NCBI RefSeq assembly: GCF_024721115.1
Contig: NZ_JAMDHK010000001.1
Location: 62,001-126,000 of the forward strand
Length of the DNA stretch: 64,000 nt
Source: Salipiger pentaromativorans
GTDB lineage: Bacteria > Pseudomonadota > Alphaproteobacteria > Rhodobacterales > Rhodobacteraceae
Direction of reading: 5' to 3'
This document shows, piece by piece, positions 48,070 through 55,666 of this stretch. A program made the position numbers and the translations under genes. A model generated the notes under the pieces. It saw only the letters and a list, made by a program, of their open reading frames with translations, had not been told where the DNA came from and made no database searches. Each line of letters begins with the position of its first letter. The first letter of the stretch is position 1.

Positions 48070-48999
48070 TCAGAATTCTGCGTGGTCGTAGGCTTCTTCG
48101 CCTGCCTCGACCCGGTCGTGATCGTGGTATTTCCCCTCGCTCTCCTCGCCTTCCTTCCATTCCAGATAGGAGCGCCAGAAGAAGGTCACGCCCTGCAGGA
48201 AGATAAAGCCGCACATCAGCACGATGAGGATCTTGAAGAGGAAATAGGCGGAAAAGCCGTTGGGGCTGAAGCCGATGGTCTCGACGTTCCAGCGCAGCGC
48301 ACGGGCCTTGCCCACCAGCCGCTCCAGCGTTTCCGAGGCCGAGGGCTTGGGCACGATGAGGTGGCGCCACAGGAAGAACCACGAATAAAGCCACATCAGC
48401 GTCGCCATGGGCAGCATGAAGATCAGGCTGCCGGTCATGTCGATGATCTTTTTGGTGCGGTATTTCACCGGCGCGTAGACCAGATCGACCCGCACATGCC
48501 CGCCCTGGATGAAGGTGTAGGCAAGGCACAGCGTCACCACGATGGCGTTGTAGAGCTTCAGCTCTTCCGACCACCAGCTGATGTCGAAGGTCACCGGCAC
48601 GCCAAAGCCGAAGGCCATGTCGGGCCGCGCGAAGATGCGCTGCACGAAGATGATGACGACCTGCTGCAGCACCATGATGAGCCCCGCCCAGGCGGCGGTG
48701 CGGCCGACGGTGTTGCCAAAGGCCTCGAGCCCCCGGACCATGGCCCACATGACGTTGTTGCGCCAGATGCCGATGGCCGTCAGCACCAGGAACGTGGTGA
48801 ACACGACAAAGAACAGTTCGGTCGATGCGCCGTAATACACAAAGCGCATGATCGATTCCTTGTCCGACCAGTCCAGCCAGCTTGACGGATGCGTCACAGC
48901 GTAGCCGAGATTGTAGAAGGACATGGCAATATTGCCGAAAAACCAGACCAAGCCGTTCAGGATTGCGCTGAACGCTCCGCCCGTGGCCGCCTCTTCCAT
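48070..48999 (-). CDS. dctQ: TRAP transporter small permease (DctQ), unusually long
   Basis: 309 aa, versus ~160-220 in most DctQ proteins. At least five hydrophobic segments; the core VMWAMVRGLEAFGNTVGRTAAWAGLIMVLQQVVIIFVQRIF and YTFIQGGHVRVDLVYAPVKYRTKKIIDMTGSL (the RVD motif typical of DctQ) is preceded by an additional N-terminal helix region. The C-terminus is very acidic. Partner of the long DctM next to it. Confidence 0.85.
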   Translation of the reverse strand: MEEAATGGAFSAILNGLVWFFGNIAMSFYNLGYAVTHPSSWLDWSDKESIMRFVYYGASTELFFVVFTTFLVLTAIGIWRNNVMWAMVRGLEAFGNTVGRTAAWAGLIMVLQQVVIIFVQRIFARPDMAFGFGVPVTFDISWWSEELKLYNAIVVTLCLAYTFIQGGHVRVDLVYAPVKYRTKKIIDMTGSLIFMLPMATLMWLYSWFFLWRHLIVPKPSASETLERLVGKARALRWNVETIGFSPNGFSAYFLFKILIVLMCGFIFLQGVTFFWRSYLEWKEGEESEGKYHDHDRVEAGEEAYDHAEF

Positions 49000-49084
49000 G
49001 GCGCGGGCCTCCCTCTTGTGGTGCTATCCCCAGCCGCCGCTTTCACATCCCCAAGCGGGTGGTGCGGCGTCGTTTATTGAATGC

Positions 49085-49113
49085 AGACGCCCCCGCATAA
49101 AGCGGGGGCGTCT
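49085..49113 (-). promoter_or_regulatory. Intercistronic hairpin after the TRAP binding-protein gene
   Basis: AGACGCCCCCGC (49085-49096) pairs perfectly with GCGGGGGCGTCT (49102-49113) over 12 bp, loop ATAAA, 19 nt past the binding-protein stop. There is no T-run after it on the minus strand. Such stems commonly stabilise the binding-protein mRNA so it is made in excess over the permeases; that role is inferred. Confidence 0.65.
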
Positions 49114-49131
49114 TGAACCCTGTCTGCGGGC

Positions 49132-50217
49132 TCAGATGCCCATCACGCGGTTCCGCTGTGCCGAGAAGGTGCCCTCGGATTTCGCGATCCACTGTGCCGA
49201 GGACTGGAGCGAGGCCATGTAGCTTTCGTAGCACTTGGCATAAAGCTCGTCGCCCATCGGCTCTTCGACCACTTCCTTGGCCGCGGCGCCGAAGGCATCC
49301 CAGACGCTGTCGGGGAATTCCATCAGCTTCACGCCACCGGCCTGAAGACGCTGCAACGCGGCCGAGTTGTTGGCCATGAAGAGCGACATCGACCAGATGT
49401 TCGCGGCGCGGGCCACCTGCGTCACGATCTGCTGATGCATCGGCGACAGACTCTCGAAAATCTCGAGGTTCATGGTCAGGTTCAGGTTCGGCCCCGGCTC
49501 GTGGAAACCGCCGGTGTAGTAGATCTTGGTGATCTCCTGGAAGCCGGCCTTTTCGTCCGCCCAGGGACCGATCCACTCGGTGCCGTCGATCGCGCCGGAG
49601 GACAGCGCCTGATACACTTCCGAGCCCGGCAGGTTCTGCACCGAGGCGCCGAGCTTGCCCAGCACCTGGCCGCCCTGGCCCGGCATGCGGAACTTGAGGC
49701 CCTGGAAATCCTCGGGCGAGTTGATCTCCTTGGCGAACCAGCCGCCCGACTGCGGGCCGGTGTTGCCCGAGGGAAACGCCTTGAGGCCGAAGATCGAATA
49801 GAGCTCGTCGCAAAGCGCTTCGCCGCCCTCGTGGTAGTACCAGTTGGCATATTCCATGAAGGTCATGCCGAAGGGCACCTGGCTGAAGAAGCTCAGCGCC
49901 GGGTGCTGGCCGAGGAAGTAGTAATCCACGCCGTGATACATGTCGGCCTGGCCGGCGGAGACCGCATCGAACACCTCGAAGGCACCCACGAGCTCGCCCG
50001 CGGCCTTCAGCTCGACGGTGAGCGCGCCGTCGGTGGCGGCGGTGATCTGGTCGGCGCAATATTGCGCGGTGTCATGCACCCCGGCGAGGCCGCGGCCCCA
50101 GGTGGTGACGAGGGTCAGCGTGCGCTTGCCCTGCGCATAGGCCGGAGCGGCCAGAGCAGTCGCGGCAGCGGCAGCGCCACCGGCAGTGGTGGCCCTCAGA
50201 AAAGAACGACGATCCAT
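49132..50217 (-). CDS. TRAP transporter substrate-binding protein (TakP-like DctP)
   Basis: 361 aa. A Tat-like signal MDRRSFLRATTAGGAAAAAT (twin-Arg plus S-F-L) ends at AYAQG. The mature DctP fold has LTLVTTWGRGLAGVHDTAQYCADQI, FSQVPFGMTFMEYANWYYHEGG, GGWFAKEINSPEDFQGLKFRMPG with the conserved Arg, and GAIDGTEWIGPWADEKAGFQEITKIYYTGGFHEPGP. This pattern resembles TakP-type proteins for 2-oxoacids or related monocarboxylates; the ligand is not determined by the sequence. Divergent from a sensor kinase gene that may control it. Confidence 0.88.
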   Translation of the reverse strand: MDRRSFLRATTAGGAAAAATALAAPAYAQGKRTLTLVTTWGRGLAGVHDTAQYCADQITAATDGALTVELKAAGELVGAFEVFDAVSAGQADMYHGVDYYFLGQHPALSFFSQVPFGMTFMEYANWYYHEGGEALCDELYSIFGLKAFPSGNTGPQSGGWFAKEINSPEDFQGLKFRMPGQGGQVLGKLGASVQNLPGSEVYQALSSGAIDGTEWIGPWADEKAGFQEITKIYYTGGFHEPGPNLNLTMNLEIFESLSPMHQQIVTQVARAANIWSMSLFMANNSAALQRLQAGGVKLMEFPDSVWDAFGAAAKEVVEEPMGDELYAKCYESYMASLQSSAQWIAKSEGTFSAQRNRVMGI

Positions 50218-50444
50218 GAATATCCTCCCATGGTATTAACGGCGCGCCCCGCTCCTCCGGGCCGCGCGGATCGTGAAGTGCCGGCAGACTATCCGTGGAC
50301 CCGGGGCCGGAAAATACCCAATGCCCCTGAGACGGGCACGAAAATTGCGGGTTTGTTCAGGGTTTCCGCAACGAAACGACGGCATTTTCTTGGGGCAAGG
50401 CACTGGAACGTGCTTGAATCGGTGCGAATCATCTTCGGAGCCTC

Positions 50445-51866
50445 ATGCCCGCGCTTCTCGACCGTCTGCGCCTCAGCTATGGGCAGAAACTCTTTCTGCT
50501 CGCCTCGGTGCCGCTGATCCTGGCGGCGGCGGCGATTGCCGTGCTGGTCGCCTATCAGTCCCGCGCCATGGCCGATCGCGAAATCCGCGAGCTCGAGCGC
50601 CAGTTGATCGAGACCAAGAAGGCCGAGCTGCGCAATTACGTGACCCAGGCGCGCAACGGCTTTTACTTCATCTACGGGGTGGCTGCCCCCGACGACGAAG
50701 AGGCCAAGACCCGCGTGGCGCAGATCCTTGCCGCGATGATCTACGGCGATGACGGGTCGTTCTTTGTCTACGATTACGACGGCACCAATCTCGTCTCTCC
50801 CCGCCGCACCGAGCTGATCGGGCGCAACTGGACGGGCCTCACCGACAGCGAAGGCACGCCGATCACCGACCGGCTGATCGAGATCGCGCGGCAGGGCTCG
50901 GGCTATCACACCTATCTTTGGCCGAAGCCCTCGACCGGGGACGAGGCGCGAATGATCACCTTTGTTCTGGGGTTTCAGGACTGGCAATGGGCGGTGGGCA
51001 CCGGCGTGTGGATCGACGACATCGTCGAACAGGTGGCGGTGGCGCGGGCCGGGGTGGAACAGCGCGTGCGGCGCACCTTTCTCTATATCGGCGGCATCAC
51101 CCTAACCGCGCTGCTGACGGTGTTCCTCTCCGGTCTGGTGATGAATATCCGCGAACGGCGGCTGGCCGATGCCAAGCTCAAGGAGTTGACCCAGCGGGTC
51201 TTTGACGCGCAGGAGGAAGAGCGCGGGCGCGTGGCGCGCGAGTTGCATGACGGCATCAGCCAGATTCTCGTGGGGGTGAAATACGCGCTCGACATCGCCC
51301 GCCGGCGGCTGGCCACCGGCGATACGCGCGCCTCCGAAGCGCTTGAGCGCGGGCAGGACAACCTGCTGGGCGCCATACAGGAGGTGCGCCGCATCAGCCG
51401 CGACCTGCGGCCCGGTGTGCTCGACGATCTGGGCCTCGGCCCGGCGCTGAAATCGCTGACCGAGGATTTCAGCGCCCGCACCGGGATCGAAACCAGCCTG
51501 GAGACCGTGGTCTTCCGCAACCGCATCGACCAGGAGGGGCGCATCGCGCTCTACCGCATCGCGCAGGAGGCGCTGACCAATATCGAGCGTCACTCGGGCG
51601 CCAGCCGCGTCGAGATGGATCTGCGCGGCCACCGCAAGGGGGCGACGCTGCGGGTGTCGGACAATGGCTGCGGCATCGACCCCGAGCGGCACAAGGGTCA
51701 CCCCGGCATCGGCCTGCGCAATATGCAGGAGCGCATGGACCAGCTCGGCGGCAGCCTGCGCGTCTTGTCCTCGCAGTCCGGCACCGTTATCGAAGCGCAA
51801 ATTCCGCTGTCGCATCTGCTGCCTCCCGAAGAGAGCAGCGCTCAACCGCCGAGGGCCCGCGCATGA
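50445..51866 (+). CDS. Cache-domain sensor histidine kinase (NarX-type HisKA_3)
   Basis: 473 aa. TM1 ~15-37, a periplasmic single-Cache domain ~40-208 (YDYDGTNLVSPRRTELIGRNWTG is its core), TM2 ~213-235, a coiled linker, then HisKA_3 with phospho-acceptor H268 in ARELHDGISQ and an HATPase with ALTNIERHSGASRVEM and DNGCGIDPE..GIGLRNMQER. Such Cache kinases sense small carboxylates. The gene diverges from the TRAP binding-protein gene and overlaps its response regulator by 4 nt. Confidence 0.9.
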   Translation: MPALLDRLRLSYGQKLFLLASVPLILAAAAIAVLVAYQSRAMADREIRELERQLIETKKAELRNYVTQARNGFYFIYGVAAPDDEEAKTRVAQILAAMIYGDDGSFFVYDYDGTNLVSPRRTELIGRNWTGLTDSEGTPITDRLIEIARQGSGYHTYLWPKPSTGDEARMITFVLGFQDWQWAVGTGVWIDDIVEQVAVARAGVEQRVRRTFLYIGGITLTALLTVFLSGLVMNIRERRLADAKLKELTQRVFDAQEEERGRVARELHDGISQILVGVKYALDIARRRLATGDTRASEALERGQDNLLGAIQEVRRISRDLRPGVLDDLGLGPALKSLTEDFSARTGIETSLETVVFRNRIDQEGRIALYRIAQEALTNIERHSGASRVEMDLRGHRKGATLRVSDNGCGIDPERHKGHPGIGLRNMQERMDQLGGSLRVLSSQSGTVIEAQIPLSHLLPPEESSAQPPRARA

Positions 51867-52507
51867 CCCGCCCCACCCGTGTCGCCATCGTCGACGATCA
51901 CCCGCTTGTGGCGGAGGGGATCGAGGCGATCCTGGAAAGCTATGACGACATCGAAGTCGCCGCGACGCTCTCCTCGGGGCAGGACATGATCGACCGGCTG
52001 GAAGAGCTGGCCCCGGATGTGATCCTGATGGATCTGAACATGCCCGGCCTCAACGGGCTGTCGGCGACGGAAATGATCCTCGAACAGCGCCCGGAGACGC
52101 GGATTCTGGTGCTGTCGATGCATGACACGCCGGAATATATCTCCACCGCCCTCGGCCATGGCGCGGTGGGCTATGTGCTGAAAGACGTGCCCACCGACGA
52201 GATCAAGCATGCGATCGACACGGTGATGGCCGGCGAGCGCTATCTCTGCACCGGCGCCGAGGGCGCACTGCGCCCCGTGATGTCGGGCGGGCGCGAACAG
52301 CTCACCAACCGCGAACAGATGGTGCTGCTGCAACTGGCGCAGGGAAAGTCGAACAAGGAAGTGGCGCAGACGCTGGATATTTCCGTGCGCACGGTCGAGA
52401 CGCATCGCAAGAACATCAAGCGCAAGCTCGGCATCAGCTCCACCGCCGGACTTACCCGCTACGCGCTGGAACACGGGGTATTGCAGGGCACCGGCGTCAA
52501 CGTCTGA
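51863..52507 (+). CDS. NarL/FixJ-family response regulator
   Basis: 214 aa. Receiver domain with DD at 11-12, phospho-acceptor D57 (DVILMDLNMPG), T/S and K in LSMHDTPEY and YVLKDVP; C-terminal LuxR-type HTH ~147-190 (LTNREQMVLLQLAQGKSNKEVA, then VRTVETHRKNIKRKLG). It pairs with the kinase upstream. Likely target is the divergent TRAP operon (inference from arrangement). Confidence 0.93.
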   Translation: MTRPTRVAIVDDHPLVAEGIEAILESYDDIEVAATLSSGQDMIDRLEELAPDVILMDLNMPGLNGLSATEMILEQRPETRILVLSMHDTPEYISTALGHGAVGYVLKDVPTDEIKHAIDTVMAGERYLCTGAEGALRPVMSGGREQLTNREQMVLLQLAQGKSNKEVAQTLDISVRTVETHRKNIKRKLGISSTAGLTRYALEHGVLQGTGVNV

Positions 52508-52517
52508 CGCAGAGCCC

Positions 52518-52540
52518 GTAGGGTGGGCAATCTGCCCACC
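52518..52540. repeat. Short palindrome GTAGGGTGGGCA-ATC-TGCCCACC
   Basis: GGTGGGCA-ATC-TGCCCACC forms an 8-bp stem and the element begins with GTAG. A near-identical copy is at 60728-60751. Here it sits between the convergent response-regulator and 70-aa protein genes, so it may double as a transcription end. Similar sequences are widespread between genes in proteobacteria, as I recall. Confidence 0.6.
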
Positions 52541-52557
52541 GCCCCCCGATGAAAAGC

Positions 52558-52770
52558 CTAGATCAGCGGCCCCGGCTCAGCGGCCTTGTCGCAATCCTGC
52601 AGCAGCGCCGGGATGGCCTCGAAAGGCAGCATCATGCCGCTTGCCATCTCACCGCGGCTGTCCTGCACCGCGCCCAGAAGCTGCACCAGCGCCAGAAGCG
52701 CAAGCAGCAGTCCCGCCCTCACCATGGTGAAATCGCGGGCTGTCCGGCGAAGTGTTCGATAAATGGCCAT
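52558..52770 (-). CDS. 70-aa single-helix membrane protein, unknown
   Basis: It starts MAIYRTLRRTARDFTMVRAG at 52770 with GGGAGGGTGAC as ribosome site; the longer frame upstream crosses the ilv control region and is rejected. A basic N-terminus leads into one membrane helix (LLLALLALVQLLGAV, ~21-35), followed by a polar tail with one Cys (LLQDCDKAAEPG). No family recognised. A perfect TGAACC-GTTA-GGTTCA dyad lies 22 bp upstream. Confidence 0.6.
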   Translation of the reverse strand: MAIYRTLRRTARDFTMVRAGLLLALLALVQLLGAVQDSRGEMASGMMLPFEAIPALLQDCDKAAEPGPLI

Positions 52771-52792
52771 GTCACCCTCCCTCGGCGAAAAC

Positions 52793-52808
52793 TGAACCGT
52801 TAGGTTCA
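52793..52808. promoter_or_regulatory. Operator-like dyad upstream of the 70-aa protein gene
   Basis: TGAACCGTTAGGTTCA is a perfect 6-4-6 inverted repeat of the kind bound by TetR-family repressors. It is 22 bp upstream of the 70-aa ORF start and 220 bp upstream of the ilv promoter. No TetR gene is adjacent. Confidence 0.5.
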
Positions 52809-53027
52809 CCTTGCCCCGAAACCATGTTTCACGCAATTCACGAAGCCGCGCGCACCGCCGAGACGGGCCACTCACGGCTCCGCCATATGCGCCGCAAATG
52901 AGTGAGAGATGCTGTCCTATTTCGAAAAACCCGGAAATTCTTTCCGAAAATGTCCCATATCCTCTCCCGAAAGACATTTTCGAAAACATATTCCCGCGCA
53001 CCGATGAATATTTTGCGAAATCCAAGG
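52809..53027. other. AT-rich region with repeated CGAAA motifs upstream of the ilv promoter
   Basis: The AT content is clearly higher than in surrounding DNA. It contains CGAAA at least five times, and an inverted repeat CGAAAATGTC (52945-52954) / GACATTTTCG (52973-52982). The motif resembles the GAATTTTCG palindromes between ilvB and ilvH. No convincing ORF. It could bind a regulator or curve the DNA upstream of the promoter at 53028. Confidence 0.45.
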
Positions 53028-53056
53028 TTGACGCCCCTGCCCCATGCTCCTAAGGT
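53028..53056 (+). promoter_or_regulatory. Predicted ilvBH promoter
   Basis: TTGACG (53028-53033) and TAAGGT (53051-53056) are separated by exactly 17 nt. Transcription from about 53063 would include the leader peptide and attenuator. Confidence 0.6.
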
Positions 53057-53084
53057 CCGCCGCGCACAAGAAGGAGTCACCCCA

Positions 53085-53132
53085 GTGGCACGGCTGGTAC
53101 TTATCGTAGGAAAATGGCGCATGGGCCGGTAA
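53085..53132 (+). CDS. ilv leader peptide
   Basis: A 15-codon frame starting with GTG: (M)ARLVLIVGKWRMGR, stop TAA. AAGAAGGAG lies 8 nt upstream. Five consecutive codons (CTG GTA CTT ATC GTA) specify Leu-Val-Leu-Ile-Val, the end products of the pathway, so ribosome stalling here would report branched-chain amino-acid supply. It is followed by a terminator, the classical attenuation layout. Confidence 0.82.
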   Translation: MARLVLIVGKWRMGR

Positions 53133-53185
53133 CTCGGAACCATAACGGATCCCCATGCGCCCCCGACATCCTCGGGGGCTTTTTT
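53116..53185 (+). promoter_or_regulatory. Transcription attenuator of ilvBH
   Basis: GGCGCATGGG (53116-53125, inside the leader-peptide end) can pair with CCCATGCGCC (53152-53161). The latter abuts and slightly overlaps the 5' arm of the terminator CCCCCGA-CATCC-TCGGGGG (53160-53178), which is followed by C and six Ts (53180-53185). Ribosome position on the Leu/Val/Ile codons would decide which structure forms. The exact antiterminator is not resolved by eye. ilvB begins 46 nt after the terminator. Confidence 0.8.
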
Positions 53186-53230
53186 ATTGCGCAGCAAAAA
53201 TGTGAATGACGTCGTAAACGGAGACACGCG

Positions 53231-54985
53231 ATGACACGTCAGATGACCGGAGCGAAAATGGTGGTTCAGGCCCTGAAGGATCAGGGTGTGGACACGGTAT
53301 TCGGCTATCCCGGCGGCGCCGTTCTACCCATTTACGATGAGATCTTTCAGCAGAACGACATCCGCCACATCCTCGTTCGCCATGAACAGGGCGCGGTGCA
53401 CGCTGCCGAAGGCTATGCCCGCTCGACCGGCAAGGTCGGCGTCGCGCTTGTCACCTCGGGACCCGGTGCGACCAACGCCGTCACCGGGCTCACCGATGCG
53501 CTGATGGATTCGATCCCGATCATCGTTCTGTCCGGTCAGGTTCCGACCTTCATGATCGGCTCGGACGCCTTTCAGGAGGCCGACACCGTCGGCATCACCC
53601 GCCCCTGCACCAAGCATAACTGGCTGGTGAAGGACACGGCCAACCTGTCCTCGGTGATCCACCAGGCGTTCCACGTCGCAAGCTCGGGCCGCCCCGGCCC
53701 GGTTCTGGTCGACATTCCCAAGGACGTGCAGTTCGCCAGCGCGGAATACACGCCCAAGCCCAAGGCGCCGGTCGGCCATTACCAGCCGCAGGTCAAGGGC
53801 GACATGGAGACCATCACCCAGCTGGTCGAGGCGCTGGAAAACGCCGAGCGCCCGGTCTTCTACACCGGCGGCGGCGTGATCAACTCCGGCCCGGCGGCAA
53901 GCCAGCTCCTGCGCGAGCTGGTCGATGCCACCGGCATTCCGATCACCTCGACGCTGATGGGGCTCGGCGCCTACCCGGCCTCGGGCAAGCACTGGCTGGG
54001 CATGCTGGGCATGCACGGGCTTTACGAGGCCAACCTCGCGATGCATGGCTGCGACCTGATGATCAATATCGGCGCGCGGTTCGACGACCGGATCACCGGC
54101 CGCATCGACGCGTTCTCGCCGAAGTCGAAGAAGGCGCATATCGACATCGACCCGAGCTCGATCAACAAGGTGATCAAGGCCGACCTGCCAATCGTCGGCG
54201 ACGTGGCGCATGTTCTGGAAGACATGCTCAAGGTCTGGAAGGCGCGCGGCCGCAAGGTCAACCGCGAGGGGCTGGCGAAATGGTGGCGGCAGATCGAGGA
54301 ATGGAAACAGGTCAACTGCCTGAAATACAAACCCTCCGAGACCACCATCAAACCGCAATATGCGCTGGAACGGCTGGAAGCGCTGACCAAGGGCATGGAC
54401 CGCTATATCTGCACCGAGGTCGGCCAGCACCAGATGTGGGCGGCGCAGTTCCTGGGCTTCGAGGATCCCAACCGCTGGATGACCTCCGGCGGCCTGGGCA
54501 CCATGGGCTACGGCACCCCCGCCTCGATCGGCGTGCAGGTGGCGCATCCCGACGCGCTGGTGGTCAACGTGGCGGGCGAGGCCTCGTGGCTGATGAACAT
54601 GCAGGAGATGGGCACGGCGGTGCAGTTCCGCCTGCCGGTCAAGCAGTTCATCCTCAACAATGAGCGGCTGGGCATGGTGCGTCAGTGGCAGCAGCTGCTG
54701 CATGGCGAGCGCTATTCGCATAGCTGGTCCGAGGCGCTGCCCGATTTCGTCAAGCTCGCCGAGGCCTTCGGCGCCAAGGGCATTCTCTGCAAGGATCCCA
54801 AGGATCTCGACGATGCGATCATGGAGATGATCAATTACGACGGGCCGGTGATCTTCGACTGCCTGGTCGAGAAGCACGAGAACTGCTTCCCGATGATCCC
54901 GTCGGGCGAGCCGCATAACAAGATGCTGCTCGGCGATGCCAAGGCCACGAACGCGATTGCCGGCAAGGGTGCCGTGCTCGTCTGA
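53231..54985 (+). CDS. ilvB: Acetolactate synthase large subunit
   Basis: 584 aa, the TPP/FAD-dependent enzyme that begins valine, leucine and isoleucine synthesis. FGYPGGAVLPIYDE at 24-37, the TPP-activating E52 in RHEQGAVHAAEGYAR, TSGPGATNAVTGLTDALMDSIPI, and a C-terminal TPP/Mg domain (GLGTMGYGTPASIGVQVAHPD, GEASWLMNMQEMGTAVQ, NNERLGMVRQWQ) are complete. Expression is likely set by the upstream attenuator. Some relatives call it ilvI. Confidence 0.96.
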   Translation: MTRQMTGAKMVVQALKDQGVDTVFGYPGGAVLPIYDEIFQQNDIRHILVRHEQGAVHAAEGYARSTGKVGVALVTSGPGATNAVTGLTDALMDSIPIIVLSGQVPTFMIGSDAFQEADTVGITRPCTKHNWLVKDTANLSSVIHQAFHVASSGRPGPVLVDIPKDVQFASAEYTPKPKAPVGHYQPQVKGDMETITQLVEALENAERPVFYTGGGVINSGPAASQLLRELVDATGIPITSTLMGLGAYPASGKHWLGMLGMHGLYEANLAMHGCDLMINIGARFDDRITGRIDAFSPKSKKAHIDIDPSSINKVIKADLPIVGDVAHVLEDMLKVWKARGRKVNREGLAKWWRQIEEWKQVNCLKYKPSETTIKPQYALERLEALTKGMDRYICTEVGQHQMWAAQFLGFEDPNRWMTSGGLGTMGYGTPASIGVQVAHPDALVVNVAGEASWLMNMQEMGTAVQFRLPVKQFILNNERLGMVRQWQQLLHGERYSHSWSEALPDFVKLAEAFGAKGILCKDPKDLDDAIMEMINYDGPVIFDCLVEKHENCFPMIPSGEPHNKMLLGDAKATNAIAGKGAVLV

Positions 54986-54994
54986 CGCTCTGGA

Positions 54995-55067
54995 GAGCAA
55001 GAATTTTCGTCCGAAAATTCTTGCTCCCTCCCCTGCCCATACGAGAATTTTCGAACGAAAATTCTCG
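54995..55067. repeat. Two long palindromes (GAATTTTCG..CGAAAATTC) between ilvB and ilvH
   Basis: 54995-55026 has 15-bp perfect arms GAGCAAGAATTTTCG/CGAAAATTCTTGCTC around TC. 55042-55067 has 12-bp perfect arms CGAGAATTTTCG/CGAAAATTCTCG around AA. The shared core GAATTTTCG-NN-CGAAAATTC and the high AT content distinguish them from the coding DNA. They fill most of the 105-bp gap. There is no T-run after either, so not simple terminators. Confidence 0.75.
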
Positions 55068-55090
55068 GTTCCGACCGGAAAGGAATGCCC

Positions 55091-55654
55091 ATGTCCGCGC
55101 TACAGATCAAAAAAGGGTCGAGCAAGCATTCGGCCTACAACCTGCGCCCGACCTTCTCGGATGTGCAGGAATCGCACACGATCACCGTGCTGGTCGAAAA
55201 CGAACCGGGCGTGCTGGCCCGGGTCATCGGCCTGTTCTCGGGCCGCGGCTACAACATCGACAGCCTCACCGTGGCCGAGGTCGACCACGAAGGCCATCTG
55301 AGCCGCATCACCATCGTGACCACCGGCACCCCGCAGGTGATCGAGCAGATCAAGGCCCAGCTCGGCCGCATCGTCTCGGTCCGCGACGTGCACGACCTGA
55401 CCGCCGAAGGCAGCTCGGTCGAACGCGAACTGGCGCTGATGAAAGTCGCCGGCACCGGCGACAAGCGCGTCGAGGCGCTGCGCCTCGCCGATATCTTCCG
55501 CGCCAATGTGGTGGATTCGACGCTGGAGAGCTTCATCTTCCAGCTCACCGGCGCACCCGAAAAGATCGACGCCTTCGCCGATCTCATGCGCCCGCTCGGT
55601 CTGGTGCAGGTGGCGCGCACCGGTGTGGCAGCCCTGGCGCGCGGCCAGGACTGA
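55091..55654 (+). CDS. ilvH: Acetolactate synthase small (regulatory) subunit
   Basis: 187 aa from MSALQIKKGSSKHSAYNLRP. The ACT domain ITVLVENEPGVLARVIGLFSGRGYNIDSLTV at ~32-62 binds valine for feedback inhibition, and a C-terminal RADIF-type regulatory domain (ALRLADIFRANVVDSTLESFIFQLTG) follows. I chose the second of two in-frame ATGs because GGAAAGGA is then 7 nt away instead of touching the start codon. Confidence 0.95.
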   Translation: MSALQIKKGSSKHSAYNLRPTFSDVQESHTITVLVENEPGVLARVIGLFSGRGYNIDSLTVAEVDHEGHLSRITIVTTGTPQVIEQIKAQLGRIVSVRDVHDLTAEGSSVERELALMKVAGTGDKRVEALRLADIFRANVVDSTLESFIFQLTGAPEKIDAFADLMRPLGLVQVARTGVAALARGQD

Positions 55655-55666
55655 CGCCGGCGCGCC

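Noticed and set aside
52771-53025. N-terminal extension of the 70-aa membrane protein across the ilv upstream region
   Set aside because: It would read through the operator dyad and AT-rich control DNA; GGGAGGG supports the start at 52770.
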